This document shows positions 54,605 through 64,000 of a stretch of 64,000 bases of DNA, one piece after another (positions within the stretch are counted from its first letter, which is position 1; every line of letters starts with the position of its first letter). The stretch is from Pyronema omphalodes. Its lineage: Eukaryota > Ascomycota > Pezizomycetes > Pezizales > Pyronemataceae. Under the pieces are notes generated by a model. That model was not told the DNA's origin. It did not search any database and saw only the letters and a list, made by a program, of their open reading frames with translations. The stretch lies in NCBI GenBank assembly GCA_024516155.1, contig JAJJXM010000025.1:186001-250000 (forward strand), written 5' to 3'. The position numbers were made by a program, and so were the translations under genes.

Positions 54605-56790
54605 TGTTGAAGATTATTGATAATTTCTAGATACCAAATCAAAGCAGAGTTAGCAAAGGTCTCCATGATCAGAACTCAATTCCCCAATCCCCGCAACTTC
54701 CTCATCATCCTTAACATCCCAAGCGGTCAATTGACTCCCTAGAATTCATACCGTCGATGGAAATTGATGAATTGATGAAAAGATAAAAAAACATACCTTA
54801 AAATTGATATCGTGTGATGTAAGCTGTATGAAATTTTCAGGAATCAAAAAAGGCGGGGAGAAGGGAAAGCGGAGGCGGGGTGGAAATGGAGGTGGACGAT
54901 CAGGTTACAGGATCTTTATGGTAACCGGCAACCAAACAAATAACCGGCAGCAGCAAGGTAAGAGAGTTTACTTACTCAGCAGCTGCTGCAACTGCTGCTG
55001 CAACTGATGCGGAATTCGTTGTCAGCGTGATGCTTGGCTTGTACCGGTAAGTGGAGAAGGAATTGATGCGAACGTGGGAGATTAATGTGGAATGAAGATC
55101 ACTTGTTTGTACGTATCATATAGCTTCGTAGGGGAAAGCTTTTGAGGTCTTTGAGCTTCACGAGGGGTTTGAGGTCCTTAAGCTCTCCAAGCTCTATCGT
55201 ACTCTATCATGCTGTTTGAGCTCTGTACGCTCTTGGAGGTCTTGGAGGTCTTGAAACCCTTTAAGCTCTTTAAGCTTTTGTGCGCCCTAAGCTCTACCAG
55301 CTTCACAAACTTCACAAGCTCTCCAAGCTCTACCTCTATCTAGCTCTACGCCTTCGGGTATGCTTAACTCAAGCTTCCTCTAGCCTCAGGATATGGTGCT
55401 GTCATAATCAACACCTCCCCAATCTTGAGCGGTCTCGAACAGCTCGTTGACCTTGCTTCGGTAACAGGAAGGCATATGGTTAAGTTACAGGAAGCTCTCA
55501 ATAACTTTCTCTACTCATCACCTTGAAAGCTTCAACCGCGTTTGCGTGGCGTTTGCATAGCTATCCAGCGTTTGCACAGCTATCAACTGCCCACTGTCAG
55601 CGGGGTAAGTACTCGTACATAAATTCCCGGTAGCTAGCCACATAGCTATGCGGCTCAAAATCCGTAACAACCCCTCCCCCCGCCAACGGTACCTGAACGG
55701 TCAATCCATAAGTCCGGGGGCGGCTACATAGTAGAGTAGGCTAGTTTATTACCAAAACTGTGGAGCTGCAACGCGCAATCCACAGTGACGAAGATCCACA
55801 TACCGTCGATCTACCGTTGATCATTTTGAGGTGTTTGTGATCGGTGGAGGGATTTATGCCGTGTCATGGTGTCTTGACATGGGATATGTATTTGACGGTA
55901 TGGTTACTACGTAGTTGCTGAAAGGTTACGATGGTCTTGGGTAGGTGAGTAAGCGCAGGATGTAAACGTGAGGTCGACGGTGAATTATCGCTTGCGTTAC
56001 GGGTATGACGAGCTAGGGATGGCGCCTGACGGCACCGGTTCATCGAATATCACTAGCAAGGTCTTGGGGGGTGTACATATCTCACTTAAAGTGGGAGATG
56101 CTATGGATGGTTTATCTGATCTCAAGCGCGGGGTTTGTAAGCGAAAGTTACCACGATACCCGCGATTGAGAAAAAAAGTGGTCTGCGGGCTGCGTAATGT
56201 CATCTGGTCAATTGGCAGTCTCATAAGGCGCCAGGTATCATGAATTAAGCTGTCAAAATCAACGACGGAGATGATGGGGAATCACGATTGCGCTTTACTA
56301 GCATATCTTACTGCTTTTTGTCGGTATAGAATAGAAAAGGAGGGAAATCAATGCAATAACACTATCAAAATCCCAAGCCCCGAGACCGGCCGTATCATCC
56401 GAGGCTCCTCCAAGACGTTGCGAGAATATAACACATTGCTCTGTTCCGAACTACACACCAGTACATGTTTACTGAAGAATATCTAACATCTCCACTTCCA
56501 TCTCTGTGTACAACTATGACGGTTTTTGTCCACTAAAAAATGGTGATCTATCCTGATGGAAGACCTTACTCACCACCTTGGGACACCCCCCTCGCATGCC
56601 AAACGCAACAGTCTTGATGTATTACAATTTAAAACAAACCAACTTCGGTACTGAGTATATCTGATCATCCCAGAATTCTCCTCACACATCAAATCGAAAC
56701 ATCGAAACATCGAAAACACCACCTTTTCTACATACCATTCATTTCAGAAAGCAACATTGCTCTGATTCCTACCCGCAAGACACTCATGAG
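54605..56790. other. Gene-free region upstream of eL28
   Basis: 2.2 kb containing the eL28 promoter side, a CAGCAGCTGCTGCAACTGCT microsatellite (about 54,977-55,010), AAGCTCT repeats (about 55,130-55,350), and GCGTTTGC repeats (about 55,540-55,580). A 91-codon frame at 55,968-56,243 has no recognisable homology. Confidence 0.55.
55130..55350. repeat. AAGCTCT / GGTCTT interspersed repeats
   Basis: At least ten copies of AAGCTCT or GAGCTCT, with TTGAGGTC and GGAGGTCTT in irregular order. It is a decayed minisatellite. Confidence 0.7.
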
Positions 56791-57770
56791 CAGATTTGAG
56801 TGGAACATCACAGCATCCCATACAACAAGTAGGAATATGGGGGTTGGGTATTTGTCTGGAACCTAAGCTATCACTCCCACAGCACCACAAGAAATGGATA
56901 GCTAAAGCCAAACAACATCAGGCACGAATTTCGAGGCTCTGCAAGAAACAAGGAATACCAGCCCAAAGCGCCTCAAATCTTCACAAGGCAGTAGTTCAAT
57001 TGGTTGCAATATACGGCATTGACCTAGGAGCTCTACAAAAGAAAACACCTCGGGACCAATCTCGGCTGGTAGAATTACAGAAGATCATAAATCAACAAGC
57101 CTGGATGGCAACTGGTTGCTTCAAAACGACTCCTAGAGGATTTCTGATGGCTGAGGGTGGCATGAAACCAGCGATTGCCATTGCAAGAGGGAGACAAGAG
57201 TGATGGAAGGTGCCTGTCGAGCCGTGTGGTGGTTTATGGCTGTCTGCATGTTGATTAGAGTTGCTGTTTTTCGCCAAAGCGAGATGGATGCCGCCGTTAG
57301 CGTGCTCCCCCGACTATTTGTATCGATGGAAGTGTTCGTTCTTGCTGTTCTCTACATCAAATCAAAGTCTCACGTCTTCCATCCCTCCTTCATCGTTCCC
57401 TCTGTGACTCCTCAGAAACCTGACTCATCCTCTTTCTTCAAAGAGCGATTCAAAGCCAGAACGTCACTTGCAAGACCAGAACTCAAAATACCCATCAGCC
57501 GTCAAAATCAATCCGCAACAGCACAGGCTGTTAAAAATCTTTACAAGTGTTGTTTGGAACATTCCGGATCGAAAAGGTGGAGAAAATTCAACCACACACC
57601 GGGATATTCGATGCAGAGCTCTATGCCGTTAACAGAGCTCTTCGATAAGCTTACAACCTGCGGGGCAGCGGAATGTTGTTTCCAAAAATCACGTTGGAGT
57701 ATGGATAGATGATATTATTTATTTGTTTGTCTGTTTGTTTATCTGTTTGTTTATTTATTCATTACTCGTA
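56791..57770 (+). pseudogene. Decayed LINE, C-terminal ORF2 part
   Basis: Mixed-frame translation gives a typical LINE region after the reverse transcriptase: ASNLHKAVVQLVAIYGIDLG, LQKIINQQAWMATGCFKTTP and RGFLMAEGGMKPA. An RNase H-like IFDAELYAVNRALR follows in another frame near 57,610. The 3' end runs into a T-rich TTTATTTG/TTTGTCTG tail (57,715-57,765). Stops and frame changes are numerous. It differs from the LINE family at 1-2762. Confidence 0.75.
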
Positions 57771-58618
57771 TGTAATACTTGAGTCTGTGGAAATGATACA
57801 GACACGTAGACATGTAAGAAAGAATTAAAAACTAGCAACAAAAATGAAATAATACCTCTTTACCTCCTTTTGTTAGATTTGTATGAAATTCACTTCCCAT
57901 TGTGTTGTGTTCAATAATCCTTCTGCATCGTTGACTCTATTCCACGTACAATATCACTAAAGAGAGCAAGTGCCGTATAAATGAAATAATAGCTTTTTAG
58001 TGCATGTTATTCTTGATTCATCAGGAAACAACGATAGTAACAGTTAAGACATCGCTGATGAAGTTCTATAGCACCAAAAGAAACCTTTGAACATATACTC
58101 ACGAACAAGGATACGGAATTGTAATAGCCCACAGGAATTATGATAGTCAACTACATCATCTATGTAAAATCTTCATTAGTATAGCAATTTTTTCAACTAT
58201 AGTAAAAAATATATCTTTTTTTCTTCATTTTTTTCTATCTTTTGTTTTTCCAAGACGAAAAAGGGGGATATGTGGCTTCTATAATCAATCACCATCAATC
58301 ATAATCAATCACCATCAATCATACTATATCACCATCCATCACCATCAATCACAATCAATCATACTATATCACCATCCATCACAATATCCTGACCTTGCAA
58401 CCCCCCCCCCCCCCTCCCCCAACGAAAATCCAGACTCCAGGCTCCTAGAACTGATCTGAAACAGTCCAGGAAAACGTTATAAGGCCCAAATTCCGGATAT
58501 TTTTGAGGTTTGGGTGGGTGGAAGTTCTCTGGAAATTTGTTTATTGGTTATAAAATATGAGATGATAAAAAAAATTTGCGTTTGAAGTTCTCTTTTTTGA
58601 GGAAATAGAATGGGAAGA

Positions 58619-58897
58619 TGAAATGAGAAGATGAGAAAATGAGAAAATGAGAAAATGAGAAAATGAGAAAATGAGAAAATGAGAAAATGAGAAAATGAGA
58701 AAATGAGAAAATGAGAAAATGAGAAAATGAGAAATGAGAAAAAATGAGAAAATGAGAAAATGAGAAAATGAGAAAATGAGAAAATGAGAAAATGAGAAAA
58801 TGAGAAAATGAGAAAATGAGAAAATGAGAAAATGAGAAAATGAGAAAATGAGAAAATGAGAAAATGAGAAAATGAGAAAATGAGAAAATGAGAAAAT
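58619..58897. repeat. GAGAAAAT octamer array, about 33 copies
   Basis: Near-perfect period of 8 with one phase slip at about 58,730-58,745 (GAGAAATGAGAAAAAAT). On the minus strand it yields an artefactual FSHFLIFS-repeat frame. Confidence 0.95.
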
Positions 58898-59228
58898 AAA
58901 ATATCAGGATGGTTGGAATTATGGTGAATCACTAGATATCACTAGCTATCACCTTTCAAAATCCTCAAATCCTCAAATCCTCAAATCCTCAAATCCGCAG
59001 ATCTTCCGGAAAAAAAAAGAAAGAAAATTCGGTAAAACTTCACTATCAAAAGTTCAACCCAATACAAAAAAAACCAACATTCCCTATACCACCACATTAC
59101 CACATATGCTAAGATACCCCAGTATCGCTCATCGTAATGGGGTTCCGTACTAATAATCCGGGTATCTTCATGTATATTTTGGTATATTTTAGTACATTAT
59201 TATATTATTATACATGCCTACATACTAT

Positions 59229-59305
59229 AATTCCAAGTTCCAAGTTCCAAGTTCCAAATTCCAAGTTCCAAATTCCAAGTTCCAAGTTCCAAGTTCCAAA
59301 TTCCG
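59229..59305. repeat. TTCCAAG/TTCCAAA heptamer repeats
   Basis: About eleven tandem TTCCAAG or TTCCAAA units, ending near a TTCCGAAG. Confidence 0.9.
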
Positions 59306-59982
59306 AAGTCATGGTTTGTGGGGGTTAGTTTTATGTTCCTGTTTAGTTTATGTTCCTGTTTAGTTTATGTTTATGTTTAGTTTATGTTTAGTTTATCTTT
59401 ATGTTTGGTTGATGGGGGGAAGGAGTGATTTTATTGGAATGGTTGGATAGGTAAAGTTTTGGTTACTGGGTTTAGTTATATATTTTGTGTATGGGTGGGA
59501 ACGGTAAGTTTTATGACATTCTTGAGGGGTGATGGTGGTAGCGTGGTAGGGTGACATGGTGATATGGTATGATGATTGATGATTGATAGGTGATGATTGG
59601 TGATTGGTGATTGATAGGTGATATGGTGAGTTGTAAAGGAGTTATAGGTAACATGGAATGTTGGAAACTTCAAACAATCCAAACAATCATACACAGAGTT
59701 TACCATCCCAGCACCAGCGCTGATTCAGTATCAAGCCGAAAACCAGCTAATCAGCCAATCAGCTAATCAAACAAAGCCGAAGAAATCGAAGAAATCAAAC
59801 AAACCCGGATAAACCGAAGCCGAAAGTCCTTAAAACTGAAACTTTCTAGTTCATATCGCCAATAATAATCTCTTATGTCATACCCTATGATAACCTATGA
59901 CGTGCCTACCAGTTTACCAGTTGCGAACCCCCCCACCCCCCCGCTAATGGCATAGCTCATAGGGCTACATATCAACGTTTCA

Positions 59983-60078
59983 GAGTTCCAAAGTTTCAAA
60001 GTTTCAAAGTTTCAAAGTTCCAAAGTTTCAAAGTTTCAAAGTTCCGAAGTTTCAAAGTTTCAAAGTTTCAAAGTTTCA
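59983..60078. repeat. TTTCAAAG octamer repeats
   Basis: About eleven tandem units of TTTCAAAG with TTCCAAAG variants. TTTCAAAG and CTTTGAAA allow local self-pairing. Confidence 0.9.
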
Positions 60079-60374
60079 TCCTATCCAAGTCACCATTTAC
60101 GTATCTATCTATCTCTCCACCCGCATTTTAACTCCACCCGCATTTCAATCTCTCCAGCTGAAATAGAAAAAATATAGATAACTGGTAATAACTGATGATA
60201 ACCGATCCCTATAACCTGCCGTGAAGATCTTATAAGTTACAAGTTACAACAGCAAGAGCTATTACTCGGTAAATATAGCATTACCAATAATGTAAGAAAA
60301 TTGAATGGTGAAGTTGTTGGTTATATGGTATTTATTTATTTATTTATGTTTTATTGTTTATTTATTATATCGTA

Positions 60375-60530
60375 TTAAAAAGGAAGAGAAAAGGAAAGGA
60401 ATAGAAAGGAAAAGGAAAAGGAAAAGGAAAAGGAAAAGGAAAAGGAAAAGGAAAAGGAAAAGGAAAAGGAAAAGGAAAAGGAAAAGGAAAAGGAAAAGGA
60501 AAAGGAAAAGGAAAAGGAAAAGAAAAGGAA
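60375..60530. repeat. GGAAAA hexamer array
   Basis: More than twenty tandem GGAAAA units, all purine on the plus strand. On the plus strand it gives a KRKRKR artefactual frame. Confidence 0.95.
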
Positions 60531-60546
60531 ATAAACCCAAAAAACC

Positions 60547-60623
60547 AAAAAAAAAAAAAAAAAAAAAAAACCGCAACCCCTCCTCCCCCGCCTCCCAAAA
60601 AAAAAAAAAAAAAAAAAAAAAAA
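60547..60623. repeat. Two long A runs flanking a C-rich spacer
   Basis: A24 (60547-60570), then CCGCAACCCC and CTCCCCCGCC-type sequence, then A27 (60597-60623). Confidence 0.95.
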
Positions 60624-61121
60624 CAAACATCAACCCTCACGATACCATCAGTAAATACAACAACATAGCACTAACGATATCTACCCATTAAGCCCATAAA
60701 GTTACGCGTACAAATACTTCAGCATAGTAAAGCCTCTACTGAATCTATTGATATTCATATACCAGGACCTATGGAGGACTTAGTCTCCATGCATACCCGC
60801 CTGTTAGATGGTTCATACATACATATGTAGCTCGTTCGCAAATTCACAAATTCACAAATTCACAGTCAGGCCCTGCGTTTTCGCCACTGCCATGCCCCTG
60901 CGTTTTCCCCACTGCCATGCCACTGCCACTGCCGCGCCCCTGTATCGCCCCTGTATCGCTGGATCTACAGATCCCGAATCCCCCGTATCCATGCCCGCAT
61001 CCCCCATATCCCGTATCCATGCCCACCAACCGTATCCATCCCCAGTCTTACAGGGCATGCCCTATGTATGTATATATGTTACCGTCCCTTATGTTACCGT
61101 CCCCTATGTACAGATGACATA

Positions 61122-61157
<36 letters not shown>

Positions 61158-61736
61158 TGCATGATCCTGCATGATCATCAGGAACCAACCATACCATACC
61201 ATCCAAGAACAAAAACCACCATAGAGACTGCAGGACAGCGGGATCATCAGGAACCATAAGGAACCATAGGAACTGCAGGACAGCGGGATCATCAGGAACC
61301 ATAGGCGACTGCTGACCATAAGACCATAGGCGACTGCGGACCATAATACCATAAGACATTCAGACATTCATCATATGGTGTTCTGTCGATGAAGCACTCC
61401 TGAAACTGGAAACCCGAAACTTGAAGCAAATCCTGAAGTCTGAAACGCCCCATACCCCCTACCCGCTCCGTACCGCGTACTCCTGTATGTATGTACTACT
61501 GCATCAGTGCATCGTCGCTGCAGCTGTTACGACGCGTCGGATTTCGTATCACTGTATCAACTCGTCTGGGCTGGTTAGATGTTCAGATCTTCAGGAACAG
61601 CAACTCAAGACTGTAACCACTGAATCTGTACATGCGGCGATTGGTATTGGTACGGTGATTGGTACATAGTTGATTCTATTTTCGTCACTATCCCGGACAT
61701 CCCGGCAATTCCAGGGTATAGGGTCAGGCCGCCCTG

Positions 61737-61857
61737 CCGCCGCCGCCGCCGCCGCCGCCGCCAGGTAACTGACCTGTCCAGATGAAGGTAAGTAAGGCTG
61801 GAAGTTAACGAACTTTGGGTATGTAGTGTGGCCCATGCGGCGGCGGCGGCGGCGGTG
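61737..61857. repeat. (CCG)n and (CGG)n inverted pair
   Basis: About eight CCG units (61,737-61,762) and about six CGG units (61,837-61,855) lie 74 bp apart in opposite orientation. The second is followed by GGT/GTG repeats, and an alternating CGCGCGCGCG lies at about 61,911-61,920. Confidence 0.9.
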
Positions 61858-63148
61858 GTAGTGGTGGTGGTGGATTATATAATTAGCTATTGAACTATTA
61901 AAACTATAACCGCGCGCGCGGGTGCTGTTTTCATAGGACTTTAGGACTTGGAGATATGTATAGATACAAGACAAGACAGGGCAAGACAGGATATCGATAG
62001 GGTGCTGTGGCTTGGGGTTTGTCTTGGGCTGCTTGGGTTGCTTGGGTTCTCCTATGGGCTCCCTTGGTTCTCTTGGGCTCCCTGGGTTCCCTGGGTTCGC
62101 CGAAATTTGATTCATGTCAAGATGGTTTGTTTAATTTCATTTTATCGGCCGATATGGTTAGATGTTTGGTAACTTTGGTTATGTTTGGCTACCGTTGTCT
62201 ACCGTTGGCTGCCTTTGATCACCTTTGGCTACCTTTGGCAAGGGAATTTCGATGTTTCTAAAGAAAGGTACACGCTTGGTTCGGAATTTACATGATCCCT
62301 CCCATTCCCTGGCGCCCCTCCTCCTCCCTCCTCCCCCTCCGCCCTCCCCCTCCCCCCTACCACCACTCCCTGCCACGGAACTCCCGCGGATTCGTCATTT
62401 CACGATGCTCAGCCTCGCAACTTTGAGATTTTGAGATTAGTTTACTGCCGGAAACATGTGACGTTTTCAAGCCGAGATTGACGATATGTGGCTTGCGTGG
62501 ATTAGCGTGATCTAATCGGTGAAGCTTGGGGTGGTTGTTGACGATTCCCTTGTCTTGTCCAGTCTTGTCTTTGAGGTCCTTGATCCTTTCCCTTTCTCAC
62601 ACTTTCGCAACCTAACCTTTGTGCCTTACCATCTCCGTGGTCTCGAAAGCAAATCAAATCACTGCAACAACCTGTTTTCTCTCACCGTTTTGCACGAAGA
62701 TCCTCTTTTTTGTGAAGGCTGATCTTGCTTTTTGTTTTGTTTTGTATTCCCTTTTCGCACGAAGATCCTATCCAAGCTTGATCTTCCTTTTTGTTCTTGT
62801 TCCCTTTCCGTCGGTCGACCTCCCCTCGCCTCCTCACAGTTCGCTCCGTTGCGTTGGCTCTAGCCGCCGCCGCCGACGCCCCGCAACACGTTTGCCACAC
62901 GCTCCACTGCATACTGAGCGTTACTATTTTCTTTACACCAAAGTTCACTTTCACGCGGGACAAGGTCAAGCTTTAGTGTAGTTTCAGCCTACTTTTTTTT
63001 TGCTTTTGGCTGGCTGTTGCGTCGCTTCTATTCAATCCGTTCTATCAGTCTATCCATACCTCGTCCCTCCCTCCACACCATACTACGTCAACCCAGCATC
63101 CCGCTCCCGCAACAACAAAAACCGGTCACGAACCTGAATCTGCCAATC

Positions 63149-63870
63149 ATGGGTCTTACCGATCGCTATATGCTTTGGTCCTACGCCTTGGTCTTTATGG
63201 CGGCAGCTACTGGTGTGTATATATGATCTCCCTCCCCGCTTCCTCCCCACATATATATCCCATCCCAAGTCATCTTCACCACATCACGATACGATCATAC
63301 AAAAGCACCTACCCACGAACGAAGACACGCATACACCACGACGTCAAGAAGAATTCACGAACTAAATCAAAAACAATATCAATAGCTCTCTACGTTTACC
63401 GAAACAACTGGATCCCAATGCTTGCCAACATTCTACCCGAGCACGCTTATGAGCGTTTGAGACCTGCAACCTTTGAGGATGATATGGAGGCCGGTTTACA
63501 GTATGTTCCCATGACATCTTACCGTCACGCACCAGGGACATCTCACTAACATTCAATTAACAGCTCCGATGCCTTCTCCCTCGCTGGAAACATCGGTGGT
63601 CAAGATGGTCGCGCCGGTCTAGACTCCGCAGGCAAAAAAGAAGTTTTACGTATCATGCGACGACAGAAGGTTACATTTGATGATGCTCGAAGGATATACA
63701 TGGAGCAGAAGTTTGCCGACAATGGTATTGGAGCTGACGGAAGGCCGACTGGTATGTTCCCCACTTTGCGAGCTACAGAAGCTGCGACAAGCTATAAGCG
63801 TCGCGCGGATGATGTGGGACAAAGCGCTAATGAGGTTAAAATAGATCCACGAGCTGTGTTTTTCTCATAG
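63149..63870 (+). CDS. DUF2015 family small membrane protein
   Basis: A fungal protein of unknown function, 130 aa. Exons are 63149-63212, 63386-63500, 63564-63751 and 63845-63870, with all phases consistent. The N-terminal hydrophobic stretch (YALVFMAAATALYVY, residues about 11-26) is a single membrane anchor or signal anchor. The conserved soluble part follows: NNWIPMLANILPEHAYERLR, FSLAGNIGGQDGRAGLD, KKEVLRIMRRQKVTFDDAR and MEQKFADNGIGADGRP, ending TDPRAVFFS. This matches the DUF2015 family in size and motifs. The last exon is only 26 nt and its stop may overlap the stop of a convergent gene. Confidence 0.88.
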
Positions 63871-63993
63871 TCGAGCAACAAACCAGACGCAGAAGGCGAT
63901 GGCGATGGAGAGGAGGGGGAGATTGAGCTTCAGCTTCGTGAACTTTGCGACCTTCGCGAAGGTGAACGGAGTTAGCGCTACCACGGCCGAACT
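63865..63993 (-). CDS. Possible 3' exon of a tail-anchored protein, partial
   Basis: A minus-strand frame ends at TGA 63867-63865. It encodes VAKFTKLKLNLPLLSIAIAF followed by CVWFVARL: a basic segment, a hydrophobic helix and a very short basic tail, as in tail-anchored or small membrane proteins. Two in-frame TGA codons at 63994-63999 mean it must be spliced onto an exon outside the window, or is spurious. The family is unknown. Confidence 0.3.
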   Translation of the reverse strand, partial: SSAVVALTPFTFAKVAKFTKLKLNLPLLSIAIAFCVWFVARL

Positions 63994-64000
63994 TCATCAT

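Larger units (their letters stand above)
57771..63148. other. Gene-free region dominated by short repeats
   Basis: 5.4 kb with at least seven microsatellite or minisatellite tracts, listed separately. Also present are ATCA-rich DNA (58,278-58,390) followed by a C17 run, GATGATTGAT-type repeats (59,560-59,635), CATAATC units (61,127-61,160), a duplicated ACCATAGGCGACTGC block (about 61,300 and 61,330) and TTGGGCT units (62,005-62,100). The last 500 bp probably include the promoter of the DUF2015 gene. No gene is seen. Confidence 0.65.

Noticed and set aside
55968..56243. 91-codon frame and its antisense partner near 56 kb
   Set aside because: No recognisable domain, poor composition and no splice-compatible neighbours; left as unannotated.
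58477..58932. 151-codon minus-strand frame with FSHFLIFS repeats
   Set aside because: It is a translation of the GAGAAAAT array with no other coding sign.
60305..60691. KRKRKR-rich plus-strand frame and FLFLF minus-strand frames
   Set aside because: They come from the GGAAAA hexamer array and A runs.
1..64000. CRISPR array, rRNA, tRNA, centromere or telomere
   Set aside because: The direct repeats lack unique spacers of regular length, no TTAGGG array exists, and no tRNA or rRNA signature was seen by eye; tRNAscan would be the decisive test for tRNA.
1..64000. Biosynthetic cluster or novel multi-gene defence system
   Set aside because: Host genes are unrelated housekeeping functions on mixed strands with no shared pathway or co-oriented cassette.

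Overview
The window looks like nuclear DNA from a filamentous ascomycete (Pezizomycotina). The evidence is a set of housekeeping genes with many 48-107 bp GT-AG introns, fungal-type proteins (Gal83/Sip2-like AMPK beta, Pli1/Siz SUMO ligase, Pet127, DUF2015), eL28 (which budding yeast lacks), and fungal Tad-like LINEs, Copia and chromodomain Gypsy elements. I cannot name the genus from sequence alone.

Layout. (1) 1-19,030 is a nested transposon block: two tandem 5'-truncated LINE copies (1-2,762); a scrap of inverted Gypsy LTR; a decayed Copia element (2,857-6,911); a minus-strand LINE (about 7,015-15,880) split by a young Gypsy chromovirus (8,397-14,814) with 536-bp LTRs and a GGGAG target duplication; the gag and 5' LTR of a second, minus-strand Gypsy element (about 15,890-17,978); and another decayed LINE piece (about 18,060-19,030). 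(2) 19,030-31,741 is a gene-dense stretch: AMPK beta subunit (+), a Rkm4/SETD6-like SET methyltransferase (-), a Pli1/Siz SUMO E3 ligase (+) and a PH-LRR protein (-). (3) 31,742-63,148 is gene-sparse and rich in microsatellites and minisatellites. It carries PET127 (-), a disordered orphan protein (+), TRS33 (+), malate dehydrogenase (-), ribosomal protein eL28 (-) and one LINE remnant. (4) The right edge holds a DUF2015 membrane protein (+) and possibly the 3' end of a convergent gene.

The host genes are unrelated housekeeping functions (energy sensing, ribosome methylation, sumoylation, mitochondrial RNA processing, vesicle tethering, malate metabolism, translation) and do not form a cluster. 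I rebuilt exon structures by hand from reading frame and splice sites. Every multi-exon model closes in frame: AMPK beta 422 aa, Rkm4-like 459, Pli1-like 528, PH-LRR 1134, Pet127 693, Trs33 190, MDH 339, eL28 147, DUF2015 130.

The most interesting signals are: a canonical -1 frameshift heptamer (GGGAAAA) with a correctly spaced stem joining gag and pol in the young Gypsy element; an 8-nt match suggesting Tf1-like self-priming of that element; LINE polyproteins in which the gag-like zinc knuckles run straight into the endonuclease; a peroxisomal-type C-terminus (AKL) on the malate dehydrogenase; and an exactly periodic 32-copy heptamer array. I found no defence system, CRISPR array, secondary-metabolite cluster or clearly new multi-gene system.
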